Shown here one piece after another: positions 26,135 to 34,584 of a stretch of DNA of 64,000 nt (its first letter is position 1; the number at the start of each line of letters is the position of its first letter). The stretch is taken from assembly GCA_046348955.1 (NCBI GenBank), contig JAXMDG010000003.1:248001-312000 (forward strand), given 5' to 3'. The translations under genes and the position numbers were made by a program. The notes under the pieces were generated by a model. It saw only the letters and a list, made by a program, of their open reading frames with translations, was not told the origin of the DNA and did not search any database. This DNA is from Amaricoccus sp046348955. Lineage in GTDB: Bacteria; Pseudomonadota; Alphaproteobacteria; Rhodobacterales; Rhodobacteraceae.

Positions 26135-27364
26135 CTACCGGGCGAGCGGCGTACCGCGGAGAGGGCCGAGCCAACCCACCTCGATCTCGTCGCTCGAAAC
26201 TCGCCGGGCGACTATGCGCGAACTTCGGGCCCGCCCTCCGTCCTCCGCGGGACGCGGCGGCAGGATCGGACGACGCGCCAAACCGCGGGGCCGCGCGCCG
26301 GAACGCTTCCCGGTTGCCGCGAGCGCGTCGATGAGCGCAATCCCTGCCTCGGTCGCGATATGTTGCGCCGCAGCAAGCCGGCTGGAGGAGACCATCCCCA
26401 GGATCTGCGCCTGATGAACTCGCCGCCAATCCGAGCTGTCCCCAACGATGTCCCGGTAGGTTGTCGGCCCTACCCGCTGCCCGAGGCCGAGCAGCGCGTC
26501 CATAGCTGTCTGGAAGGATCGCCTACGGTTCCACCGGAAGGCGAATTCATCGAGATAGGCGTCCAGATGTTTGGCGCGGAACCCGTGGAAGGTACCGAGC
26601 CCCCAGCGCTTCAAGTTCGAGAAGGCCCGGCGCAGGCCCGCGATCGGCGCCGGGCTCGCGCCGCGCACCGAACCGATCGGAAACCACTGTTGATCCAATC
26701 GGTTGAGGAACTGCCCTCCGGGATCGCCCAGACTCTCGCCGCTCTTGTCTGTGGCTCTTTGCGCGAAGGCTCGGATGCCGACCGCATCGCCGCCGGCGAT
26801 CGTCCTCAGGCGGATCCGGCTTGGCCGATTGCCATCCAGCCGCTCGACCGCACCGATGACGAGTACACCTTTCCGCCCGGAATCGTCAGCCCTCCGGCGG
26901 AGCGGGACCGATGTCACGGCGATCTCGACCGCTCCGCCAAGGGGTGGGTCGGGATCGGCCATGGCGCGGCGCAGCTTGTGCAGAAGCAGCCAGGCCGATT
27001 TGTACGAGCCGAGGCCGAGCTTTGCCTGCAGTTGCAGCGCGGAAATGGCGTTCGAATGCGTCGTCATCAGATAGGCCGCGACAAACCAGCTCCGCAGCGG
27101 CAGATGGGTTCCGTGCATGACCGTCCCCGCGATGACCGAGGTCTGCTTCCGGCACCGACCTGCACCGCACTGGAAGAGCCAGGGCCGCGTTTCCAGCCTC
27201 CAGCCCCGGCTCGACCCGCAATTGGGGCACATGAAGCCCTCCGGCCACCGCATCCTCGCGAGATGCTCGGCGCAAGCATAGTCGTCCGGAAAATCCGCCA
27301 GGAACCGCTCGATGGAGGGCGGCCGGTCATGCTTCCATCGGGTCGGGAACAGAGCCTGAGACAT
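26135..27364 (-). CDS. IS1595-family (ISXO2-like) transposase with degenerate active site
   Basis: This 409-residue frame starts at ATG 27364. The N-terminal zinc ribbon is clear (CPNCG near residue 47, then CGAGRCRKQTSVIAGT), as is the helical part ending KSAWLLLHKLRRAM. The third catalytic region is present (HLDAYLDEFAFRWNRRR). The first block reads GGAVEIAVTSVPL, where active members have an Asp in VE(V/I)DE, and the usual TDGW of the second block cannot be found. About 90 C-terminal residues exceed the usual 310-320 length. The frame is open but the enzyme is probably dead. Confidence 0.75.
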   Translation of the reverse strand: MSQALFPTRWKHDRPPSIERFLADFPDDYACAEHLARMRWPEGFMCPNCGSSRGWRLETRPWLFQCGAGRCRKQTSVIAGTVMHGTHLPLRSWFVAAYLMTTHSNAISALQLQAKLGLGSYKSAWLLLHKLRRAMADPDPPLGGAVEIAVTSVPLRRRADDSGRKGVLVIGAVERLDGNRPSRIRLRTIAGGDAVGIRAFAQRATDKSGESLGDPGGQFLNRLDQQWFPIGSVRGASPAPIAGLRRAFSNLKRWGLGTFHGFRAKHLDAYLDEFAFRWNRRRSFQTAMDALLGLGQRVGPTTYRDIVGDSSDWRRVHQAQILGMVSSSRLAAAQHIATEAGIALIDALAATGKRSGARPRGLARRPILPPRPAEDGGRARSSRIVARRVSSDEIEVGWLGPLRGTPLAR

Positions 27365-27426
27365 GGCCCGACCTTCTACCCCACCGGCCCGTCGCCGTCC
27401 CTCGCCTATCCCAAATGTGGTTAGCG

Positions 27427-27446
27427 CCTGAGCGAACGGGATAAGC
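27427..27446 (-). repeat. Right terminal inverted repeat of the IS
   Basis: CCTGAGCGAACGGGATAAGC is the reverse complement of the left end with two mismatches. It lies 63 bp upstream of the transposase start. Confidence 0.75.
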
Positions 27447-27606
27447 AATGAACCGACGCCCGCCGCAGGTCGTCCATTGCCATTGCGTGGAGCCTCTCTA
27501 CCTTTGCCGGGTATGGATCCGGCATCGGCGTGGAGAGCGGCCTTGCTCGATCTGCGCGGGCCGATGCAGGTCTTCGACCCCGTCAGGGGCCGGGGCGGTT
27601 CCGCGG

Positions 27607-27691
27607 CGCTTAACGAAGGTTGACGATGTCTTGATGGTACGAACAATACTATTTGAAATCATATACATAGGCGGAATCGCACGCGTGCGAC
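27607..27691 (-). repeat. Intergenic palindrome/AT-arm element, copy D
   Basis: On the reverse strand the element reads GTCGCACGCGTGCGAT (27691-27676), then a 61-nt arm of about 38 percent GC. ATGA is at arm positions 14-17 in place of TTGA, and TCAA at 53-56. It ends GTTAAGCG (27614-27607). The palindrome is 31 bp upstream of the second ABC exporter start, and the arm points away from that gene, toward the IS. Confidence 0.8.
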
Positions 27692-27722
27692 TCGCGTTCG
27701 CCACGGGTCGAGAGGAACGGGC

Positions 27723-29552
27723 ATGAGGCTCTTCTCCGACCTGATCGACCCTTTCGTCCCGGCGGAGGGGCCGCCGCCTGATCGGTTCTGGCGGTTCCTC
27801 CGCTGGTCACTCCGGGGGGCCCTGCCGGCGATCTGGCTTGGTTTTGCGGTTTCGATTGCGGTCGGCCTGACGGAGGTTGGGTCGGCCGCCGCGATCGGCT
27901 GGCTCATCGACCGTGCTCAGGCGGAGGGGCCGGGCGAGCTGCTCGCCACCTCCTGGTCCTGGCTCCTCGCGATCGCGGCCTTCTTCCTTCTGCTCCGCCC
28001 GGCCCTGATGGGGACCGGTGCGGCGCTCAACGCCCTGACCCTCGGCCCCAACCTCTTTCCCCTGGTCCTGGCCCGGCTGAACCGCCATACTCTCGGCCAG
28101 TCCCTCAGCTTCTTCGACGACGACTTCGCCGGCCGGATCGCCGCCAAGCAGCAGCAGACCGCCCGGGCGATCACCGATGCCGTTTCCGAGACCGTCAACA
28201 CGCTCGGCCTCGCGGTGACGGCGATTCTCGGGGCCATCGCGGTCGTGGCCCGGATGAACCTGGCCCTCGGGCTCGCAATGCTGCTCTGGGTCGGGGCCTA
28301 TGCCCTCCTGATCCGCCACTACATGCCCCGGATCCGCACCGGCTCCAAGGCCCGTGCCGCGGCCAGGGCGGTCGTGACCGGGCAGGTGGTCGATACGATC
28401 ACCAATATCGCGACGGTCAAGCTGTTCAGCCACGGTGCCCATGAGGATGAGGCGACGCTGGGGGCGCTGGCCGGGTATCGCAGCGCCACGATCGATTTCG
28501 GGACCGCCTCGGCCGGCTTCCGGTTCTGGCTGATGACGCTGGCCGGGACCCTGCCGGTGGCCCTGGTGGGGGGCGCGCTGTTCTTCTGGACCCGGGGCCA
28601 TGCCTCGGCGGGGGACATCGCCACGGCGGGGCTGATCTCGACCCGGCTCGCCCAGATGTCGGGCTGGGTCTCGATGACCGCGATGGGCATCTTCTCGAAC
28701 GTGGGCGAGATCGAGGACGGGATGCGAACCCTCTCGTCGCCCCATGCCATCACCGACGCCGCCCATGCCGCTGCCCCCGACCGGGCGCGTGGGCGGGTCG
28801 ATTTCGAGGATGTGACCTTCGGCTATGGTCGGCCGGCGGCGGCGCTCGACGGGTTCAGCCTGCATGTCCGACCCGGCGAGCGGGTGGCCCTGGTCGGCCG
28901 GTCGGGCGCGGGCAAATCGACGGCGGTCGGCCTGCTGCTCCGGCTCTACGAGGTCGAGAAGGGGCGTATCCTGCTCGATGGGACCGATATCCGCGACCTG
29001 GCCCAGGACGGCCTCAGGGCCCAGGTGGGCATGGTCCGACAGGACACGGCGATGTTCAACCGCTCGGCCCTCGAGAATATCCGCTATGGTCGGCCGGCCG
29101 CGACCCGGGAGGAGGTCGAGGAGGCGGCGCGGCGGGCCGAGGCCCACGACTTCATCCTGGGCCTGCGCGACTTCAAGGGCCGGACCGGCTACGATGCCCA
29201 TCTGGGCGAGCGGGGGGTGAAGCTCTCGGGCGGGCAGCGGCAGCGGATCGCGCTGGCCCGGGTGATCCTGAAGAACGCCCCGGTCCTGGTGCTCGACGAA
29301 GCGACTTCGGCCCTCGATTCGGAGGTCGAGGCGGCGATCCAGGACACGCTCGACACCGTGATGGAGGGCAAGACCGTGATCGCGATCGCGCACCGGCTGT
29401 CGACCATTGCCCGGATGGACCGGATCGTGGTGCTGGACCAGGGCCGGATCGTCGAGGAAGGAACCCATGCGCGGCTGCTGACCAAGGGCGGGCTCTATGC
29501 CCGGTTCTGGACCCGGCAGTCGGGCGGATTCATCGACCTGGCCGCCGAGTGA
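27723..29552 (+). CDS. ABC exporter, fused membrane and ATPase domains (paralogue 2)
   Basis: This 609-residue half-transporter has the same order as paralogue 1: six helices, then Walker A LVGRSGAGKST near residue 395, KLSGGQRQRIALARVIL, VLVLDEATSALD and AIAHRLSTIARMD. The first 30 residues (LFSDLIDPFVPAEGPPPDRF) mirror the other gene's start. Strikingly, the terminal 400 bp are nearly the same at nucleotide level while the membrane domains differ widely. The gene is bracketed by inverted copies of the palindrome element (27607-27691 and 29567-29651). Substrate is unknown; lipid or drug export is likely. Confidence 0.9.
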   Translation: MRLFSDLIDPFVPAEGPPPDRFWRFLRWSLRGALPAIWLGFAVSIAVGLTEVGSAAAIGWLIDRAQAEGPGELLATSWSWLLAIAAFFLLLRPALMGTGAALNALTLGPNLFPLVLARLNRHTLGQSLSFFDDDFAGRIAAKQQQTARAITDAVSETVNTLGLAVTAILGAIAVVARMNLALGLAMLLWVGAYALLIRHYMPRIRTGSKARAAARAVVTGQVVDTITNIATVKLFSHGAHEDEATLGALAGYRSATIDFGTASAGFRFWLMTLAGTLPVALVGGALFFWTRGHASAGDIATAGLISTRLAQMSGWVSMTAMGIFSNVGEIEDGMRTLSSPHAITDAAHAAAPDRARGRVDFEDVTFGYGRPAAALDGFSLHVRPGERVALVGRSGAGKSTAVGLLLRLYEVEKGRILLDGTDIRDLAQDGLRAQVGMVRQDTAMFNRSALENIRYGRPAATREEVEEAARRAEAHDFILGLRDFKGRTGYDAHLGERGVKLSGGQRQRIALARVILKNAPVLVLDEATSALDSEVEAAIQDTLDTVMEGKTVIAIAHRLSTIARMDRIVVLDQGRIVEEGTHARLLTKGGLYARFWTRQSGGFIDLAAE

Positions 29553-29566
29553 GCGCAAACCCGGAG

Positions 29567-29651
29567 TCGCACGCGTGCGACTCCGATCAACCAATTGAAA
29601 ATAAACGATAATTTAAAATCCGTCAACCAAATCGCAAGAAAGGTAAACGCG
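29567..29651 (+). repeat. Intergenic palindrome/AT-arm element, copy B
   Basis: GTCGCACGCGTGCGAC at 29567-29582 is the centre of a 22-bp perfect palindrome (29564-29585) starting 11 bp after the ABC exporter stop. A 61-nt arm of about 33 percent GC follows, with TTGA at positions 14-17 and GCAA at 53-56. It ends GTAAACGC at 29644-29651. It lies between convergent genes, so it cannot be an ordinary promoter. Confidence 0.82.
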
Positions 29652-29688
29652 GCGCGCGAAGCGCAGTGCCCGCGCCCGACCCGCGCCA

Positions 29689-30624
29689 TCAGCGATGGGA
29701 GGGGTCGCCGTGATACCCCGTGGTGGGCGCGGCGAAGGCCTCGACAGCGGTGAAGACCACGTCGATCACGGCCGGGGCATGACGCTCCGCCAAGGCGGCG
29801 ATCACCGCGCCGCGCAGCCGGTCGGCCTCGGCAAGGCGCAGGTCGGTGCCTTCGGGAAGCAGCACATGGACGGTGACATAGGCGGTGCGGCCGGGCTGGA
29901 CCGCACGGATCCAGAGACGGCGGACCGGCAAAGGCCCGAGCACGCCGCGCGCGAGCGCTTCCATGCCGGCCACGACGGGAGCGGACGGCGCGCGGTTGAG
30001 GAGCGCGAGCAAGCCGGCCGCGGCCATGCGCACCGGAACGGCGATCGAGCCCAGCACGACGATCGCGACCATTGCCGGATCGACATAGCGCGCGGCCTCG
30101 GCCTGACCCGCGCGCACGAGCCCGGCGGCGGTGAGGAAACCCAGGAACACCCCGGCCGAGACCAGGGCGTTGACGGTCCAGTTCTCGATATCGGCCGCGA
30201 CGAGCGGGCTCGCGGCGCGGGCGCGCCGGAGCGCGAGGGTCACGCCGAGACAGGCCAGCGTGGCGAAGCCGGCATAGACGAGCGCCGGCCCGAAGGTCAC
30301 GGCGCGCCCGCCGGTGGCGAGCGCCGTCAGCGCGTCGATCAGCGCGACGATGGAAACGCCGAGGATCAACAGGCCCTTGACCGTGTTGATCAGCGGCTCG
30401 AAGGCGAGATAGCCGAACGGATAGCGCTCGTCGTCGGGACGGGTCAGCAGCGCCGCCACCCGGAGCGTGAAGAGCGCGGTGACGAAGAAGCAGAGATTGA
30501 ACAGACCGTCGAGCAGGATCGCGCCCGAGCCGGTGGCGAGCGCCATGCCGACGCCGACGCCGCCCAGGATCAGGGCGGCGCCGGCCGAGAGCAGCAGAGC
30601 GGGCCGCTCGCGGGTCAGGATCAG
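29689..30624 (-). CDS. Cation diffusion facilitator-like transporter
   Basis: The protein has four to six membrane helices, an aspartate in helix 2 (AILLDGLFNLC) and the cytoplasmic loop DDERYPFGYLAFEPL. It ends in a soluble domain (TAYVTVHVLLPEGTDLRL) as in CDF metal exporters. The usual second acidic site appears as ADIENWTVNALVS, with Asn where many members have Asp, so the metal specificity is doubtful. No ATG, GTG or TTG lies near the conserved start. A CTG at 30624 overlapping the mcl1 stop (CTGA), or CTG at 30618, is likely. It is downstream of mcl1 in one transcript. Confidence 0.75.
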   Translation of the reverse strand: MILTRERPALLLSAGAALILGGVGVGMALATGSGAILLDGLFNLCFFVTALFTLRVAALLTRPDDERYPFGYLAFEPLINTVKGLLILGVSIVALIDALTALATGGRAVTFGPALVYAGFATLACLGVTLALRRARAASPLVAADIENWTVNALVSAGVFLGFLTAAGLVRAGQAEAARYVDPAMVAIVVLGSIAVPVRMAAAGLLALLNRAPSAPVVAGMEALARGVLGPLPVRRLWIRAVQPGRTAYVTVHVLLPEGTDLRLAEADRLRGAVIAALAERHAPAVIDVVFTAVEAFAAPTTGYHGDPSHR

Positions 30625-31595
30625 CCCCCGATCATCTCTGCCTGGCGCACGATCACCTCGGCCTGCTTGATCGAGGCGAGGTCGATCAGCCGGCCTTTGT
30701 AGGTGGTCGCGCCCTGGCCGGACTTCTTGGCCTCTTCCATGGCGGCGAGGATTTCGCGGGCCTCGGTGACCTGCTTCTCGGACGGGGTGAAGACCGAGTT
30801 GGCGAGCGCAACCTGCTTCGGATGAATCGCCCATTTGCCGACGCAACCGAGCGTCGCGACCCGGCGGGCCTGAGCGAGATAGCCCTCGTCATCGGAGAAG
30901 TCGCCGAACGGGCCCTCGACCGGCAGCAGGCCGTTCGAGCGGCAGGCCGCGACGATGGCCGAGACGACGGAATGCCACGGATCGGCATAGGTCGGGGTCC
31001 GGGGCGCATCGCCGTCCTTGGGCGGCAGCATGTAATAGCCCTCCTGGGTGCCGCCGATTCCGGTGGTCTGCATCCCCATCGAGGCGGCGAAATCGGCGGC
31101 GCCGAGGCTGAGCGCCTGGAGCCGGGGACTGGCCGCCGCGATCGCATGGACGTTGGAGAAGCCGAGCGCGGTTTCGATGATCGCCTCGAAGCCGAGCTTG
31201 CGCTTGCGCCCGGTCGCGAGCTCGATCGACGAGACGAGCGCGTCGACGGCGTAGATGTCGGAGGCGTTGCCGGCCTTGGGGATCATGATGAGGTCGAGCC
31301 GGTCGCCCGCCTGTTCCAGCAGGTCGACGACATCGCGGTACCAGAATTCGGTGTCGAGGCCGTTGATCCGGACCGAGAGGGTCTTCTTGCCCCAGTCGAC
31401 TTCGTTGATGCCCTTGATCGCCGCGGCGCGGGCGCTGGCCTTGTCGGCGGGCGAGACGCTGTCCTCGAGGTCGATATTGATCACGTCGGCGTCCGAGGTC
31501 GCCATCTTCGCGAAGAGCTCCGGACGCGAGGCCGGCCCGAACAATTGGCAGCGGTTGGGGCGGGCGGGCGGGCTGGGCGGAATGGTGAAGCTCAT
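30621..31595 (-). CDS. mcl1: L-malyl-CoA / beta-methylmalyl-CoA lyase
   Basis: This 324-residue CitE-family lyase cleaves beta-methylmalyl-CoA to glyoxylate and propionyl-CoA, and malyl-CoA to glyoxylate and acetyl-CoA, in the ethylmalonyl-CoA pathway. It has PPARPNRCQLFGPASRPELF at the N terminus, VINIDLEDSVSP, QALSLGAADFAASMGMQTTG and VGKWAIHPKQVALAN. It closes with KQAEVIVRQAEMIGG, very close to my recollection of Rhodobacter Mcl1. It is followed in overlap by a cation transporter gene. mcd in the same window supports the pathway assignment. Confidence 0.94.
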   Translation of the reverse strand: MSFTIPPSPPARPNRCQLFGPASRPELFAKMATSDADVINIDLEDSVSPADKASARAAAIKGINEVDWGKKTLSVRINGLDTEFWYRDVVDLLEQAGDRLDLIMIPKAGNASDIYAVDALVSSIELATGRKRKLGFEAIIETALGFSNVHAIAAASPRLQALSLGAADFAASMGMQTTGIGGTQEGYYMLPPKDGDAPRTPTYADPWHSVVSAIVAACRSNGLLPVEGPFGDFSDDEGYLAQARRVATLGCVGKWAIHPKQVALANSVFTPSEKQVTEAREILAAMEEAKKSGQGATTYKGRLIDLASIKQAEVIVRQAEMIGG

Positions 31596-31742
31596 GCGGC
31601 TGGTCCTCTCGCGGCAAGGGAAGGCGGTCCCCGTGATAGGGCGCGGGCTTCGGCCCTGTCAAACCAAAGCGCCGCAGCGCAGCACGGGTCAGGCCGAGCA
31701 CCCGCGCCCGCGCGGCCGAGGCGAGCGGGTGGGTCGGCCCGG

Positions 31743-32915
31743 CTATTGCAGGTCGGCGAAGGCGGCCTGCAGGCGGGTCACCGCCTCGGCGATGCGGGCG
31801 CGCGGCGTGCCGAGATTGAAGCGCAGGAACCCCGCGCCGCCGGTGCCGAAGCTCGGGCCCTGGTTGGCCGCGATCCGCGCGTCGCCCTGGACCCGGCGCA
31901 GGATCTCGGCCTCATCCATGCCGAGCGCGCGGAAATCGACCCAGGCGAGGTAGGTCGCCTGGAGCGGCATGGAGCGGAGGCCGGGGATGGCCGCGATCCC
32001 TTCGTCGAAGAGGCGGGCATTGCCGGCGACATAGCGGCAGAGCGCGTCGAGCCAGGCGTCGCCGTCCTGATAGGCCGCGGTCGCCATCAGCACCCCGAAG
32101 AGGTTGGGCGAGGCGCCCGCCGCGGCGGAGGCGGCGGCGAAGCGCGCGCGCAAGCCGGGATCGGCGATGATGACATTGCCGATCATGCCGCCGGCGAGGT
32201 TGAAGCTCTTGCTGGTGGCGGTCAGCATGATCAGCCGGTCGGCGTGATCGGGGGCCGCGAGCGGCAGGGCGGTATGGCGATGCCCGGGCATGACCAGGTC
32301 GTGATGCACCTCGTCGGCGACGAGGAGCAGGTCGTGGGCGGCGCAGAAATCGGCGAGGGCGGCGAGCTCGGCCCGGTCCCAGATCCTGCCCCCCGGATTG
32401 TGCGGCGAGCAGAAGATCAGCATGCGCTCCTGCCCGGTGAGGCTGGCGGCGAGCGCCTCGAGATCCATGCGGTAGCGGCCGTCCTCGAGCCTGAGCGGGC
32501 TTTCGACGACGCGCCGGCCGTTGGCGCGGATGATCCGGGCGAAGGCGTGATAGACCGGGGTGAACAGGATGACGCCGTCGTCCGGCTCGGTGAAGGCCTG
32601 CAGGCAGAGCGCGCAGCCGGCGACGAGGCCGTGGGCGGTGCCGATCCAGTCGGGATCGACCTGCCAGCCATGGCGGCGCGCCATCCAGCCGGCGATCGCC
32701 GCCTTGTAGGCGCGGTCGTCGCCGAAATAGCCGAAGACGCCGCGGGCGAGCGCCGCTTCGAGCGCCTCGGTGACCGCGGGGGGCGGGCGGAAATCCATGT
32801 CGGCGACCCACATGGCGAGCCCATCCTCGGGGCTGACGCCGCTGAAGGCCTGCATCATGTCCCATTTGGCGCAATGGCTGCCGCGCCGGTCGATGATCTC
32901 GTCGAAATCGAACAT
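31743..32915 (-). CDS. PatB/MalY-type PLP aminotransferase or C-S beta-lyase
   Basis: This 390-residue fold-type I PLP protein starts MFDFDEIIDRRGSHCAKWD, a typical PatB/MalY beginning. MWVADMDFRPPPAV, the cofactor region FCSPHNPGGRIW, LLVADEVHHDLVMPG and the PLP lysine in TATSKSFNLAGG follow. These enzymes usually cleave cystathionine or other cysteine conjugates to pyruvate, ammonia and a thiol. The ATG at 32915 gives the family length; 37 earlier in-frame residues are Arg/Pro-rich and unlikely. It is divergent from def. Confidence 0.88.
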   Translation of the reverse strand: MFDFDEIIDRRGSHCAKWDMMQAFSGVSPEDGLAMWVADMDFRPPPAVTEALEAALARGVFGYFGDDRAYKAAIAGWMARRHGWQVDPDWIGTAHGLVAGCALCLQAFTEPDDGVILFTPVYHAFARIIRANGRRVVESPLRLEDGRYRMDLEALAASLTGQERMLIFCSPHNPGGRIWDRAELAALADFCAAHDLLLVADEVHHDLVMPGHRHTALPLAAPDHADRLIMLTATSKSFNLAGGMIGNVIIADPGLRARFAAASAAAGASPNLFGVLMATAAYQDGDAWLDALCRYVAGNARLFDEGIAAIPGLRSMPLQATYLAWVDFRALGMDEAEILRRVQGDARIAANQGPSFGTGGAGFLRFNLGTPRARIAEAVTRLQAAFADLQ

Positions 32916-33042
32916 GTCCGCTCCCTTGCCGGGCGCCATCCTGCGGCGGCGGCCGGCCGGGCGCAAGGGTCGGGCGCGCGGTCGGGCAGGCGGGGATTTC
33001 GTCCGTCTTGTCAAGGCGCATGCCATCGCCTATGTCGCGGCG

Positions 33043-33561
33043 ATGGCCCTCCGTCCGATCCTCATCCATCCCGATCCGCGCCTGCGCAAGGCCGCAGCGC
33101 CCGTCGGCGCGGTCGATGCCTCGATCCGCGCCCTGGCCGAGGACATGCTCGCCACGATGTATGACGCGCCGGGGATCGGTCTGGCGGCGACGCAGCTCGG
33201 CATCATGAAGCAGGTCTTCGTGATGGACACCGCCGCCAAGGAGGACGAGCGCGTGCCGATGGTGTTCCTCAATCCCGAGATCGTCTGGATCTCGGACGAG
33301 GAGGCGGAGAGCGAGGAGGGCTGCCTCTCGATCCCGGATATCTACGAGACGGTGACGCGCCCGGCGCGGATCCGGCTGCGCTGGATGGATCTCGACGGCC
33401 ATGTCCAGGAGCAGGACTTCGCGGACCGGCCGGCGGTCTGCGTGCAGCACGAGCTCGATCATCTGAAGGGCAAGCTCTTCATCGATTATCTGAGCCCGGT
33501 GAAGCGGGCGATGATCACCGCCCGGATGAAGAAGCTGAAGAGAGAACGGGCCCGCGGCTGA
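33043..33561 (+). CDS. def: Peptide deformylase
   Basis: This 172-residue metalloenzyme removes the formyl group from new proteins. All three deformylase motifs are present: GIGLAATQLG near residue 45, EGCLSIPD near residue 94 (metal-binding Cys) and QHELDHLKGKLFIDYLS near residue 137 with the HExxH-type HELDH. fmt follows 26 nt downstream, the conserved def-fmt pair. The ATG at 33043 yields MALRPILIHPDPRLR, a typical start. Confidence 0.96.
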   Translation: MALRPILIHPDPRLRKAAAPVGAVDASIRALAEDMLATMYDAPGIGLAATQLGIMKQVFVMDTAAKEDERVPMVFLNPEIVWISDEEAESEEGCLSIPDIYETVTRPARIRLRWMDLDGHVQEQDFADRPAVCVQHELDHLKGKLFIDYLSPVKRAMITARMKKLKRERARG

Positions 33562-33587
33562 GCGGACGGCCCCGGAGGGCGCGCGCG

Positions 33588-34496
33588 ATGCGGCTGATCG
33601 TCATGGGAACGCCGGATTTCGCGGTGGCCCCCCTGCGGGCGCTGGCTGCGGCCGGCCACGAGATCGCCTGCGTCTACAGCCAGCCGGCCCGGCCGGCCGG
33701 GCGGGGCCAGCAACCGAGGCCGAGCCCGGTCCAGGCGGCGGCCGAGGCGCTCGGCCTGCCGGTCCGCACCCCGCGCACGTTCCGCGACGAGGCCGACCGC
33801 GCCGATTTCGCGGCGGTCGGGGCGGATCTGGCGGTGGTCGCGGCCTATGGCCTCATCCTGCCGCAGCCGGTGCTCGACGCCCCGCGCCTGGGCTGCCTCA
33901 ACATCCATGCCTCGCTGCTGCCGCGCTGGCGGGGCGCGGCGCCGATCCAGCGGGCGATCCTCGCGGGCGATGCCGAGACCGGCATCTGCATCATGGGGAT
34001 GGAGGCGGGGCTCGATACCGGGCCGGTCTGGCTGCGCCAGGCGATCCCGATCGGGCCCCGGGACACCGCGGGCAGCCTGCATGACCGGCTCGCCGCGCTC
34101 GGCGCCCGGCTGATCGTCGAGGCGCTGGCCCGGCATGACGCGCTCGTCCCCGCGCCGCAGGCCGCGGCGGGCGTGACCTATGCCGCGAAGATCGACAAGG
34201 CCGAGGCGCGGATCGACTGGAGCCGCCCCGGCATCGAGATCGACCGCACGATCCGCGGCCTCGCGCCGTTTCCCGGCGCCTGGTGCGGCTTCGGGGGCGA
34301 ACGGGTGAAACTGCTCCTGTCCGAACCCGCCGAAGGGTCCGGCCCCCCCGGCACCGTGCTCGACGACGCGCTGCGCGTCGCCTGCGGCCACGGCGCCGTG
34401 CGGCTGCTGACGCTGCAGCGGGCCGGGGCCAAGCCGCTGCCGGCGGCGGCGTTCCTGCGCGGCCATCCGGTCGCCGCCGGCACACGCCTCGACTGA
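33588..34496 (+). CDS. fmt: Methionyl-tRNA formyltransferase
   Basis: This 302-residue enzyme formylates initiator Met-tRNA using 10-formyl-THF. It shows MGTPDFAVAPLRALAAAGHE at the N terminus, the active-site block NIHASLLPRWRGAAPIQRAI near residue 106, and AGDAETGICIMGMEAGLDTG. The C-terminal domain binds tRNA. It is the second gene of def-fmt. An acyltransferase gene follows 88 bp downstream on the same strand. Confidence 0.96.
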   Translation: MRLIVMGTPDFAVAPLRALAAAGHEIACVYSQPARPAGRGQQPRPSPVQAAAEALGLPVRTPRTFRDEADRADFAAVGADLAVVAAYGLILPQPVLDAPRLGCLNIHASLLPRWRGAAPIQRAILAGDAETGICIMGMEAGLDTGPVWLRQAIPIGPRDTAGSLHDRLAALGARLIVEALARHDALVPAPQAAAGVTYAAKIDKAEARIDWSRPGIEIDRTIRGLAPFPGAWCGFGGERVKLLLSEPAEGSGPPGTVLDDALRVACGHGAVRLLTLQRAGAKPLPAAAFLRGHPVAAGTRLD

Positions 34497-34584
34497 CCGG
34501 CCTTTACCAAGGCGGGTGACGATCGTTGGAGCCGAAGGCGCCTCCGCCTATGGTCGCGGGCATCCGAAGCGAGGGGTGCGGACC

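Larger units (their letters stand above)
26008..27446 (-). mobile_element. IS1595-type insertion sequence, probably inactive
   Basis: A 1439-bp unit is bounded by 20-bp imperfect inverted repeats, GCTTATCCCGCTCCCTCAGG on the left and CCTGAGCGAACGGGATAAGC on the right (18 of 20 match). It encloses one transposase frame on the minus strand. No direct target duplication is visible at the ends, which suggests an old insertion. It sits between two paralogous ABC exporter genes. The transposase has lost catalytic motifs, so the element probably cannot move by itself. Confidence 0.72.

Noticed and set aside
29564..29585. 22-bp palindrome of copy B as the ABC exporter terminator
   Set aside because: It has no T-run, the same core occurs upstream of genes in other copies, and it always accompanies the AT arm, so termination is not its general purpose.
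26008..29651. Composite transposon carrying the second ABC exporter
   Set aside because: The only matching inverted ends (26008 and 27427) enclose just the transposase; no third IS end or target duplication was found near 29650.
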